In this document: positions 21,489 to 31,804 of the stretch, piece after piece
How positions within the stretch are numbered: position 1 is the stretch's first letter
Layout: each line of letters starts with the position of its first letter
From: Hortaea werneckii
Taxonomy: Eukaryota; Ascomycota; Dothideomycetes; Mycosphaerellales; Teratosphaeriaceae
Reading direction: 5' to 3'
DNA: 58,378 bases
NCBI GenBank assembly: GCA_037044905.1
Contig: JBAOKB010000066.1
Coordinates: 1 to 58,378 of the forward strand
Position numbers and translations under genes: made by a program
Notes under the pieces: model-generated
Seen by the model: the letters and a program-made list of their open reading frames with translations, nothing else
What the model was told of the DNA's origin: nothing
Databases searched by the model: none

Positions 21489-23405
21489 ATGGCGGTGTTC
21501 GGAATTGCTCGTTTGACAAGTTCATATGTCCCCTGGTCTAGGCCGTCAAGATTGTTGTATTGCAGAGCTTTGCATTACTGGTCACATCAATACCGATCAA
21601 AGAACATGGACAGCATAGACAACGAAAACTTCTACCGCTACACTAGCGGGCGGTGGCTCTGGGCGGAGGAGACGAGATTGCAGGAGCGATACAAGAAGTT
21701 CACTGTATTAGGCCTGAAGTCGCTTGCGGCGCAAGCCTGTGGAGCTCAATCTTGTGTCAGTATGGTGAAGCTTGCAGAGGGAGGCTTCAACAAGGTTTTC
21801 CGACTTTCCATGGACAACGGCGCAGTCGTGATTGCAAGGATTCCGACCCCAATCGTTGGTCCTGCATCAAGGGTTCTTGCATCTGAGGTCGCCACAATGG
21901 ACTTTGTGAGTATCGGTGTAAATCTGCAAGAAAGCGAACAAGCCCGACTGACTTGCACTGCAAAGGTCCGGAATGTTCTCGACATCCCTGTTCCGAAGGT
22001 CATTGCATGGGACGGTGAGACGGCAAATGCTGCAGGTTGCGAGTTCATCCTGATGGAAGAAGCCAAAGGGAAACCGCTGGGAGCAATTTGGCCTGGCATG
22101 GAGTTGGACGAGAAGTTCAAGATCGTTGAAGAAGTAGTTGCAGTGCAGAAGAAGCTGCAATCGGTTACCTTCTCAAGGTCTGGATGTTGGTGTTCTGAAT
22201 TTTTGATTCTTACTGACATCCCTGCGCCAGATACGGAAGCATGTACTACAAGTCGCACTACAAGTCGGACGCTGCTGGATTCAGCACTAGCTTGGATATT
22301 CATGGCAACTTACCGTCATCTGCCAAGAAGTATGCAGAAGATCGATTCATAATCGGCTCTCTTGCTGAGAGATCATTCTGGGAGCCGAAGTATGCAGATC
22401 TTGCGATTGACCACGGTCCCTGTAAGGTCTCTTGCAATACTTCTACCTGAACAAGACTGCTAATGCTGGCTACCAGGGTCCAGTGCTCAAAGCTATCTTC
22501 GTGCCATATCTGAACGGGAACAGTCGAAATTTCCCTTGGGAACGGCATCGGCCGATTCGCAATGTGATTCTGATATCTTGGACTCGCCACAGGCGCGGCA
22601 GTCATTACTGCAAAAATTCGAAGCTGTCGGCGTTTACTTGCCTCCAAGCCAACCAGCCCTGAATAGGGGTACACTGTTTCATTGGGACCTGCGCGCACCA
22701 AACTTCTTTGTCGAAGATGGCCAAATTACAAGCTTGATCGACTGGCAAGATGCATGGGTAGCGCCTCTTTTCATGCAAGAAAGACGCCCACAACTGCTCG
22801 AGTACAATGGCGAGATGATGTTACGATTACCCGATTACTTCGAGAAGATGGAAGATAATGGAGAGAAAGCAAAAGTACAAGCACAGGTTGAGAAGTCTAT
22901 CTTGTTTTGGTACTACCATCGAATCGTCCGAGAGCAGTTTCCAGCTCTGCAAGAACTCTTCGATCTACCTCTGGCGAGGATCCAACGGGAAACAGTCCTT
23001 TTTGCTTCTGATATCTGGGAAGGCGAGACTGTGCCTCTTCGGGAATGCTTATACCAGTTGCAAAAGTAAGATTTCTGTGCAAACACCTATATGCTGGAAA
23101 TTTTGATATCTGACCTTCGTCCTAGGCAGTGGGATAAGCTCAACACGGGCATTGCATGCCCTATCCACTTCAGCAGTCAAGAAATTGAAGCTCATGAACA
23201 AGCATCAATCGACTGGAACAAAAAGGCTGACTTCTGGGCTTCTCTGAGCGGATTTGTGAGCCCGGATGGCTATACGTCGCTTGAAGACTACGAAGACGCC
23301 CATCATTTTTTCAAAGAGCTGAGGGAAGAGGGACTTCAGCTTTTGAGCGGCAAGGAGCTTGCGGATTTTGTAGATCAAAGCAAGTGGGTGGAGCGGCTTG
23401 GATGA
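21489..23405 (+). CDS. AIM9-like mitochondrial APH-family kinase
   Basis: The product belongs to the aminoglycoside-phosphotransferase/choline-kinase-like fold and resembles fungal Aim9 (altered inheritance of mitochondria). Its substrate is unknown. Exons are 21489-21905, 21966-22177, 22231-22421, 22477-23065 and 23126-23405, giving 562 aa. Residues 1-40 are rich in Arg, Ser and hydrophobics with no acidic residues, a likely mitochondrial presequence. The kinase N-lobe has KLAEGGFNKVFRLSMDNG, a glycine-rich loop. FILMEEAKGKPLG is the hinge. The catalytic loop HWDLRAPNFFVEDGQITSLI holds the Asp and Asn, and IDWQDAW is the DFG-equivalent metal-binding motif. The junctions restore VRNVLDIPVPKV and SRYGSMYYK. 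Intron 1 uses an AAG acceptor. A later ATG (21608, MDSIDNENFYR) could give a non-mitochondrial form. Confidence 0.85.
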
Positions 23406-24373
23406 TCCTGGTACCGGGGCGTCTCGCCCGCTCGCTCAGGAGATGTGCATACAGGCATGTTTCATCGATTCAGATGACGCTTTCTCAACGCCTTCAAAGC
23501 TGGAGCGGCCATTCAACGGTATGCACTGCAACACTTGCATGTGTCGGCGTCTGAACTAGAGCAGTCTATGCTAAGCACGAACTACACACTCGCAAAAGGG
23601 AAACGAACGACACAAAGGTTCGAACACTAGAGACGGTAATTTGGATGATATGGGTAGCAATAACCCTCTTTAGTCTTAATCGCCTCGCCGTAATATGATG
23701 ACATGAACTCCTCTCAATGCTAATAAAACGACAGTGACACCAAGACGAATCAGACCTCGTGGACCTGGTGGTCCCCTTAATCGCACGACCATGTAAGCGA
23801 GACAAGGTACATACACGATTCACAGGGAGACGAAATCACGTCGCTGCTTTTAACGGATATCTCCATCACACGCGCCTGTAGTATGCCTATCTGACTCCAT
23901 ATATTAAGTGCCCCGTACCAAAAACTTCCTCAGCCTTGCACATGGCCAAGATCAGAGCGAAGACCCGTAAATCAAATGCATTCGCCCAGGATGGAGCATT
24001 CACCGCCCGCCTGCCAGTGTCAGGCCTTTGTGCCTCACGAGCACGAGCCGAGAGCCTGGTTTCCATCAATCACGCCGCTTTGCCCACTGACTTCGTATAA
24101 ACCATTTGCAAGTCACATGCAGCCAACTGACAGACGAGGAGAATCATGGAGGTGCAGCACTGAAGCACATGTCCTTGCCATATTCACTCCTCTATCAGAC
24201 TCAAGTTGGCGTCCAGTAAATAAGAGATCGAGTGTAAATACATAAGAGTTCCAGAAACTCTTCCAAAAACCTCGCTCGCCAGCCGCCAAACGACATCGTA
24301 GGCTTCCTCATATTTGTAAAGCCCCCTGAAACTACGCTCTTGACCTGTCTCTAATCGCTGTTTAGCCTCCATC
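23406..24373. other. Intergenic region, no gene seen
   Basis: This stretch contains the AIM9-like 3' UTR and short random frames. A lone GGTTCGAAC at 23613 resembles a tRNA B box, but no tRNA fold can be drawn around it. Confidence 0.45.
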
Positions 24374-24625
24374 ATGCCGCACGACATCTCAGCAAAGACG
24401 CTCAAAAAGTTCCTTGAAAAGGTGAACTGGGAGAAGGTACAGCAAAAGGCCAAGAATGCATCGAAAGGCGATCGGATCTTCCCAAGCTGGAACTCTAAGG
24501 ATGATGCGAAGAACAACTTTCGACTAGACCGGGGATCGGAAGTTGACGGGAAGCCAGAGGTAGAGCTGCAGGCGAACAAGAATGCCGACGACAAGAAGGG
24601 CGAAGCAGGCTGCCAAGAAGGATAG
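24374..24625 (+). CDS. Small Lys-rich hypothetical protein
   Basis: I do not recognise this product. The frame is 83 codons from an ATG in good context (ATCATGCC). The first half looks protein-like and amphipathic (KTLKKFLEKVNWEKVQQKAK, then FPSWNSKDDAKNNF). The second half is rich in Lys, Glu and Asn. There is no signal peptide or membrane segment. A 3' intron that changes the C-terminus is possible, because the frame ends inside a Lys/Ala-rich stretch that remains open in another frame. The call rests on composition and start context only. Confidence 0.35.
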   Translation: MPHDISAKTLKKFLEKVNWEKVQQKAKNASKGDRIFPSWNSKDDAKNNFRLDRGSEVDGKPEVELQANKNADDKKGEAGCQEG

Positions 24626-25225
24626 TCATGGTATCCTTGCAAAGGGCATTGCAGATCCCTCGGAGCCCGACTTGAAAGGATCAGATCATGGCGGACTTCA
24701 AGAATCGAAAGTCTACTTAGGCATTTGGCGAGGGCTTCCCGCTACTTCCCATGACCAGAGGTCGACTACATATGAACTGAGAGATTTAAAAGACAATCAA
24801 CAAAGCCCGGGACTGTATCGAGGACGACAGGATCGATGTTGAACGATGCATTTAGCTCCCGCAAACCTGCCAAACAATAAGGTCATCGGTGTTTTCGAGG
24901 AATGAATTCCATCTTCTGTCTCACGAGCATCTTGTACTGAGTTGAGACTTGCTTGAGTAAGGGTAGCATCAATCGAGACAGGTATGAGACTTTGCATTAT
25001 GCGTTAGTCTCTTGGAGGAATCAAGATCGGGAAATAGCTCTAGTGAAGCGAGAATATTCAAATTGCGGAGTGCCGTGCACAAAGGAAGGTTAGCTCGTTA
25101 GCGAAGGATGAAGACGAGGACACAAGAATTCAAAGGCTTGACGGAAGAGGGATGAGATTTGAATGCATGCATGCACTGAAGTTCAATAGGTATAATTGTA
25201 TTGCAGTTTGTTCGTGTCGTTACAT
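24626..25225. other. Convergent intergenic region
   Basis: This region contains the 3' ends of the small hypothetical gene and of URC1. No other feature is visible. Confidence 0.45.
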
Positions 25226-26901
25226 TTAGTGCTTTTTTGAAAGGTTAGCTCCAGCTTCCGATCCAATTGACATATGTGCTTGATACTTACGTCGACATCT
25301 TCCCAAGCGCGGCCATGTACCTGATCGAGCTCCTCCGCGGTAATGACTCTTCCTGAGGAGACTAGAGGGCAACGTCAGCTATGAATTTCGTGGAGGCCGA
25401 AACGAAAGCACTTACAGTAACCCGCAAAGATCTTCGCATCAATCTCCACCCTACTATCCTCCGGGATCATCTCATCCGGGATCGGAACCCGCTCATGGAT
25501 CGGGATACCCTGCTCAACAATAGCGTCGTGTTTCATATCACTCATACTCAGCATGCGGTCGATCTTGGTAATGCCGAGCCAGTGCAGGATATCCGGCATG
25601 AGGGCCTGGAACCGCATGTCCTTGACACCCGCGATATTCTCCGTGCGTTTGAAGTACTCGGACGCCTTGTCCGAGCCGCGTTTCCGGGCGTTGTAGACGA
25701 GGTATTTGGTGACTTCGCCGAGCGCGCGGCCTTCTTTGCGGAAGTAGATGACGACGCCGGAGCCGCCGTTTTGCGCTTCCTTGACGGCTTCTTCGATGCC
25801 GAAGATCAGGTAGGGCCGGCAGGTGCAGATGTCTGATCCGAAGACGTCGGAGCCGTTGCACTCGTCGTGTACGCGGAGGGCGAGGCGGACGTTCGGATCC
25901 GACATCTTGGCTGGGTCGCCGAAACAGTAGACGGTTAGACCGCCGATCGGGGGCAAGAACAGTTTGACGTCGCCTCGCGTGATCAGTTCTGGATAGCTGC
26001 CCCCTGTGTACTCAAAGAGGGATCGACGAAGTGTACCTTCGTCAACGCCGAAACGCTCTGCAACGCCTGGCAAGTACCAGACCGGCTCCACGGCTATCTT
26101 GGTCACGGCCAGCTCGCCACTGTCGTTCAGACATATCTTGCCATCCGGCACAAGACGGCCTTTCCGTACGCTGTCTTCAAGTTCTGGCAATCGCATGTGG
26201 GCCTTGGTGACCGCGATCGAGGGCCGGATCTCTAAGCCTTCGTTTTGCATGTAATCCTTGTACAGCCATGGGGCTAAGTGGCCGAAAGGATCCATGGCTA
26301 CGATCTTCTTTGGGTCCCCCCATGAAGCGAACGGGCCAAGCTTTGCAGCTGGTTCCGTGTTGGTGAAATCGGGCTTGTGGTCAGTGGTTACTTGATGCGA
26401 CGCCACACCAAGCGCGTAATAGATGGAATAGGAGCCGCCATGTGCACCGATAGCGTTTCGACGTTTGATGGTGGACGGAGCGCGTGAGACGACCACTGGG
26501 CCACGCTTTTCGGGGTCTTTCGCACCCCATTCCATTGGAAGTGGATCAACACCTGCCTGGCCAGGATAGGACGTGAGAATGATTTTGGACGTCAAGGCTG
26601 AGCTTCGAGCGGGCGACGATGCGGTATGAGCCTGGCCATTGGGTTCTTTGCCGTCGAATGAACTGACGGAATCTCTTGACCGGGGCGGGACACGAGGACT
26701 AGAAGCGCCTACTTTCGGACTTGGATACGAGGCATCGTGTGCAATGCCCTCGTGCGATTGTTTGACGCCTGCGAGAACGTTGACCCGGCCGTTGATGGCG
26801 TCCACGGCCGAGGAGAGCTGGGAATGGTCCTGCTTGAGTGACTTGAGGGTGCCTAGGATCTCCTGGAGAAGTGCATTTGAATTGTCTGAGGAACCAGACA
26901 T
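25226..26901 (-). CDS. URC1: URC1, GTP-cyclohydrolase-II-like uracil catabolism protein
   Basis: Urc1 is needed for the fungal URC pathway, in which uracil is degraded with release of urea. It resembles GTP cyclohydrolase II but is distinct from riboflavin Rib1. Exons are 26901-25416, 25361-25291 and 25231-25226, giving 520 aa. N-terminal residues 1-50 (LLQEILGTLKSLKQDHSQL) form a probable coiled coil, followed by a Ser-rich linker. A GTP-cyclohydrolase N-terminal-like region follows (GGSYSIYYALGVASHQ). The zinc site CNGSDVFGSDICTC keeps the C-x10-C-x-C spacing of GCHII, and FRKEGRALGEVTKYL matches the catalytic arginine segment. The C-terminus KIFAGYFSSGRVITAEELDQ...WEDVDH needs both introns removed. 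The final exon is only CAC TAA. Open frame upstream of 26901 lacks an ATG. Confidence 0.87.
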
Positions 26902-27502
26902 GATGCGGGAATGGCAGGTAGGAGTGAGAAGAGAAGATGAGATGGAGGGATGTGAGGGCGGTAAGTCAGGTGGAGAAGGGCAGTGGGAAAGCGCAGATGA
27001 TATCCAAGATGTTTCCAGGTGTTTGCCAGGAGGAACAATCCAGCAAGCAAGAAGGCACGAAGAAGTAGTCACGGTAATGCCTACGGACGACGTGTCTAGT
27101 GGCAATCGTGGAGCCGTTGGAGTTGGGTACGGCGGTCGCCGGGCGTCGATTGTTTACTGATAGGGCGCCGTAGTTAGCCGAAGCATTCATGTTAGCTCCG
27201 CAGCCACAGCCACAACTCCAGCCACATTGGAACCCGTGACTGTGACCTCCACTCCGCTCTCCAGCTGCCCAGCTCAACCCAGCTGTTCTCTGTTGCGACT
27301 TCAAGTTGACGAGGTGCGCGACCCCGCCGGCTCGGGCACTACCATTAGCGACGGATGGATCCACGGTCCCGGCACGGGTACTTCGTCATTCCTTCGCTCC
27401 GCGTCTAGCTCAAATAATGCGCGACGCGGTCTCGACATCGACAGCCATCCCATACCTTATCCTCTCACTACACTTCAATCCTCACTTCAACCACCAACCA
27501 CC
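26902..27502. promoter_or_regulatory. Divergent promoter of URC1 and ELF1
   Basis: This 600-bp region separates two divergent start codons. One HGATAR site (TGATAG, 27159-27164) is present, a possible site for the nitrogen regulator AreA. No TATA box is evident. Confidence 0.5.
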
Positions 27503-28060
27503 ATGGGGAAGCGAAAGAAATCCTCGCGTCAGCCTCAGGGCAAGAAGAAGGTGAGACGGTGCTTTCCGCTAACACTGTCTGCCATGTATGCGCCAGCCAG
27601 CTGACTGACGGATGCCCGGTGCAGCGCGAACCTCTTGCGACCCAGTTCAAATGCGTCTTCTGCGCCCACGAAACCTCGGTCGGCGTCTCGATTGATCGCA
27701 AGAACAAGCTAGGCACCCTCCACTGCCGCCAGTGCGGTCAACACTTCCAGTCAAAGAGCCCGATGGATGGTTCGTACTAACCACGGTCACTTCACTTCCC
27801 GAGACCCCCGCTGACTCCGATCACCAGCCCTCATGCAACCAGTCGATATCTACTTCGAATGGATCGATGCCTGCGAGGATGTCGCTAAGGAGCAAGCCGC
27901 TGCCGCACAGCCCCCTCCGCCCTCAGCACGTGCGACGCAACCGTCTCAGCGTGAGAAGAGCAGACTGGGCATGGCGCCTGGCGAGCGCATGACCGAAGAA
28001 GACAGGCAATTTATTGAAGATGATGAAGCGGATGCTGAGCAAGAGTATGCTGATGAGTGA
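27503..28060 (+). CDS. ELF1: Transcription elongation factor ELF1
   Basis: Elf1 is a small zinc-ribbon factor that travels with RNA polymerase II and, with Spt4/5, helps it pass nucleosomes. Exons are 27503-27550, 27625-27769 and 27828-28060, giving 141 aa. The start MGKRKKSSRQPQGKKK is the basic N-terminal tail that contacts nucleosomal DNA. The zinc ribbon has FKCVFCAHE and LHCRQCGQHFQS, two CxxC pairs. The helix LMQPVDIYFEWIDACED follows the second junction, as in the family. The C-terminus is acidic (FIEDDEADAEQEYADE). Intron 2 has the less usual donor GTTCGT. A second open frame overlaps the 3' end. Recognition is firm. Confidence 0.95.
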
Positions 28061-28769
28061 GCTGCGCAGTGAGCGGCGTGCCGACCCCACTACACCAGGG
28101 CGGATACGCAGCGTCCCTATGAGCTCGATAGCAAAACTTCACAGCATTAAGCGTCGGCAAGAGCGGCAAGGCTCCTCTTCCGACCTTGGCTCCTCTCCAC
28201 CGCCAAAGAGACTGCGCAAGAGGGACCGAGAGCTTCTGCTACATTCGGAGATGATGAATGACTTTAGCGACAATGAGAACGAGACTGGCGCGGCCACCGA
28301 CGGGGACGATGTGATGTCAGCGTTTACGAGACGTTGAACGCGACTCGCGAGTGTCCACATGATTTGTGTCCGGCGTCACCAGGAGCCAAGGCCTCGGCCA
28401 CTACAGTGCAAGCCGTGGCCAATTACAGATTCTTACCTAGGTAGCTTCGATACACCAAAAATGCAATGATGAGAATCAGCGGGAGTTCATTCCTTAGTCA
28501 GAAGCCAGACACAGTGCAACGCGTAACGCACGTAGTTCTTCCTTTTATGGTCCATGTGGTGCTACGGGTTGCAGGCAGAGCTGTGAGAACCTGATTGTCA
28601 GAGTAGTAGTACACCCAAGCGAGGAGAAGCTTCCCCTTCCACTGTACGTGAATCGCAGGCAAAAAAGTCAGTGCAAATATCAACACTCCCCACTGATCGT
28701 CATTTTAATGGCATCTCAGAGTGCGTGGGAACATGAAGACATTACAAGCTACTACACCTCTACATCGCT
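28061..28769. other. ELF1/DUR3 convergent region with overlapping frame
   Basis: The ELF1 and DUR3 3' UTRs meet here. A plus-strand frame beginning inside ELF1 (ATG 28020 to stop 28337, 105 aa) looks protein-like: it has a basic KRRQERQ and PPPKRLRKRDRE patch followed by an acidic tail. It is not called as a gene. A TACCTAGGTA palindrome lies at 28434. Confidence 0.4.
28434..28443. repeat. TACCTAGGTA palindrome
   Basis: A perfect 10-bp palindrome, the fourth full copy in the window, between ELF1 and DUR3. Confidence 0.65.
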
Positions 28770-31103
28770 CTACTTTCCCGCAGCCACCTTCTCGGACTCG
28801 GGCGTAGTAGTCGTAGTCTGCACCTCGACCCCCTGTCCCTCCATAGTCTCCGGTCTCCACACCGGCCTCCCCTTGCCCGACAAATCCCTCCCCACGCTCC
28901 GGAACGTATGCGCGATCGTCTCCCTGCTCTGCCATAAGGGCAAGAAGACCACTACGCCGCTCGAACAGAAGAGCCAGATGATGCCTACGACGACCCAGCC
29001 GGTGTAGAAGGACTTGCTGAACACGTACCCGGATCCGAACATCGGCATCGGCCACAGGATGATGAAGCAGAGGGCGAGGCTGACGCAGAGGATCCGGGCG
29101 ATCTTGGCCGCGCGGTCGAGTTTCCTGCGTTCGGCTTCGCGCTCGGTCGCGGATGGGGTGTATTGTAATGAGGAGCCCATTGCGTCGCCGATTTCCTGGT
29201 CGGGAGCGTTATCGGAGTGCTCCTGGCTGCTGATGTTGGCCATGGAGACCCAGTCGTAGTTCTGGGGTTTGAACGGCGGCAGGTATGTCAGGATGGGGAT
29301 GTAGATTAGTGGGGACAGTAGCGCAACGACGTTGCCGACGAGCATGGGTGTGTTCGAGCCGGTTGTCGCGACGCTGAACTCGCCGAATGTCGCGTGGGTT
29401 GTTACTAGCCAGGCGATCATTGACGAGCAGAATCCCAGAGGGGGCGCGAATGTGGCCGCATGCCAGGACTATGAGGGAAGAAGAAAGTCAGCATACTTCC
29501 GGGCATCGAGTCGAGTCGTCAGACTTACCATGCCAGACCATGTCAACGTCAAGGTGGCGGGAAGCACGGCGGAAGAGATAATGACGCCCATCATGAGATA
29601 CAGATAACCCATGCCAACCCCAACGTAGTACAGCATGGTGGAGAAGCCAGCCATGAACAGCGCGAAGCCCGTCATGCTCAGGTAGTTGACCCGCATGAGT
29701 TGCTTACGGCTCGCGCGCGGGTTGATGTAGGTTTGGTAGATGTCGTATGCGGAGATGGAAGAGACCGAGATGAGTTCGGATGAATACGTACTCATGATGG
29801 CCATGTACTGCGTGAGACGTTAGCAACTATCAACGCAGGGTCGAAAGGGTTGGCTTACGGCAAGGAAAAGAGCGCCTACAGCCCCGCCCTTGCCAAGGAG
29901 GGCAACTGCAGTGTTGGGAAGAACCAGTCCGGCTGTTACATCGACGTCTGATAACCGGTTTGGGTAGGTCGGCCAGACTTCGTATCCCTCCAGTGCTAGG
30001 CCTGCGAGACCCATACAGGTCGCCGTCACCCATGGCACTGCAAACCAGGCGAGACCGCCCATGGCATACCCTGGCAGGGCGTGGACAGGCGATGCTGCAA
30101 TGGCTTTGTTGTAGTAGCTGTTATCCAAGAACACGGTTCCGAACTACAGGCGTTGGTCAGCGACAGACTACCCTTGAATCGAGCATTGCACTTACATTGC
30201 CGATCAGGTTGATCACGAAGAAGACACCTCCACCATGCGACTTCATTGTTAAATAGCTACCTCCCGCATTGCCTTCCAGAGGCCTCTCCTGGGCTAGGTT
30301 GGTGAGGATTTCCCAAAGCCTTCCCGGTGACCCAAGGACGCTGTCGGTCGTGTAAGTCGTGAATGCGAAGGAGAAGATGACAATAAGGAAGACCAAGGTG
30401 TTGATATAGTCGGTGATGAAAGTGGCTTTGATGCCGCCGTAGAGCGTGTAGATCACGACGCCGATCGGGAACAGGAACACTGTGGCCACAGTAGGTGCTC
30501 CGGTCAGAAACTCGACGACAGCTGCGCCGCCTGTCAGAAGCATGGCCGTCACTAGGATGTTGGTAAAGCAGCCGAAGACCATGAATACGCCGTGAGTTGC
30601 TGGTCCGTACCGGGCTCTTACGACTTCGAGGACTGTCGAGATTGTCAGTTAAGTGGGAATTAAACTCGTGAAGTAAATAGGCAACACACATGTATGCGCT
30701 TTTGGTGCGCGGCGTTTGAGTTCAATTGCCAGAGTGGCGAACAGAATAATTTGCACGCAAGCGCCACCAGCATACCAGAAAGCACCAGAGACGCCATATT
30801 GATAAGTCACCGTCGTCGACTGCAACAATGTGGCGGCCCAAGTCCAGGTAGAGACGACTGAGGATGCAACCAATCCGGATTTAACAGTGCGGCCGGCTGT
30901 AGTAAATTGTTCAGACGTCTGCGCTTCGTATGTGTATCGTTTCAGACTCCATGTGATTCCGACCATAAAGATGGCGAAGAGAAAGCCAATCGCGACTGTG
31001 AGGCCATAGCTGTTTGATCCTTGTTAGCAGACGATAGCTGGTTGGATTCCCTTGACGAGACCTACCCGACGCCTACGGGCAAGACAGGAGCCACCGATGA
31101 CAT
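28770..31103 (-). CDS. DUR3: Urea/H+ (polyamine) active transporter DUR3
   Basis: Dur3 belongs to the sodium:solute symporter family and imports urea, and in yeast polyamines, at the plasma membrane. Exons are 31103-31066, 31009-30690, 30632-30196, 30143-29859, 29807-29529 and 29468-28770, giving 685 aa (yeast 735). The start MSSVAPVLPVGVG joins YGLTVAIGFLFAIFM across the first intron. Junctions restore APKAHTFLEVVRARYG and GNFGTVFLDNSYYNKA, which are family landmarks. VSTWTWAATLLQSTTVTY and YGGIKATFITDYIN are SSS core helices, and YMAIMSTYSSELISVSSI contains the conserved cation-site region. The last exon carries the final helices and a hydrophilic C-terminal tail (TPESEKVAAGK). GATA sites lie just upstream. 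Paralogues exist in fungi, so the substrate (urea or polyamine) is inferred. Confidence 0.92.
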
Positions 31104-31804
31104 ATTTTATATTGAGTTCAACCGCAATGAATTCGAAGAGCACAGAGGATAATCAAAACAGAGGAATCCATCTTCATATACTTGGCCTTCACGTCGTGTA
31201 CGACGTGATAGAGAGCCACGACAATGCCCTGATAGGATAAGGTCCCCCACGCGGCGAATCATGCATCTTCCATTTCCCTATGATTATCGCAAAAACCATT
31301 TTGCCTCAGTCACAACTTCTACCTGCCATCAATACATCTCCGCGGTCATTGGCTGGAGGGGCGCTGCGATAGATATCAGAACGGGATCCACGAATGGCAG
31401 GAAGCCGAGCGCTTGAGAGGCCCACAGATAGTTGCCAAGAGATAAGGACGAACTGTCCGGCTGTTGAGGATCCCTGAGGCATCAATTAGCATTCGCAATT
31501 AGCAACCTTGAACCTTTCGGAACGTCAGGCTGGATACGAATTGCTTGGATACCGTGGCTGTGGATCTTTGACGCCCTTTGGTCAAACTTCTATACATCGC
31601 CAAGGGTGGTGTATGCGGCATTCATCGCTCGTCGACGGTGACTCTACGGTACTTCCTGCAACGGTGTTGCCAAAGCATCTTCACATCTGGGCAAAGCAAA
31701 CCGTCGGTCGGTAAGTGCTTCGTCGAGTCTTCTCCTAATAGGTCCTCTCCTCTCTTTTTCTCACGCGACATGATTTCGGATAGCTTGCTCTCCGCCGAGG
31801 GGCT
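31104..31804. promoter_or_regulatory. DUR3/LDAH divergent promoter with GATA sites
   Basis: HGATAR sites occur at 31206-31211 (TGATAG), 31230-31235 (TGATAG, directly followed by GGATAA), 31284-31289 (reverse, CGATAA) and 31367-31372 (CGATAG). The nearest is about 105 bp from the DUR3 start. In filamentous fungi urea transporter genes are activated by the GATA factor AreA when preferred nitrogen is absent. The sites are seen; their use is inferred. The right part serves the divergent hydrolase gene. Confidence 0.55.

Noticed and set aside
23610..23625. tRNA-like B box (GGTTCGAAC)
   Set aside because: The bases after it do not match GGTTCGANTCC, there is no A box upstream and no cloverleaf can be drawn.
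26902..27105. Longer URC1 reading from position 27105
   Set aside because: The open frame begins at a TTG codon and the extra residues are low-complexity. The ATG at 26901 starts a plausible coiled coil.
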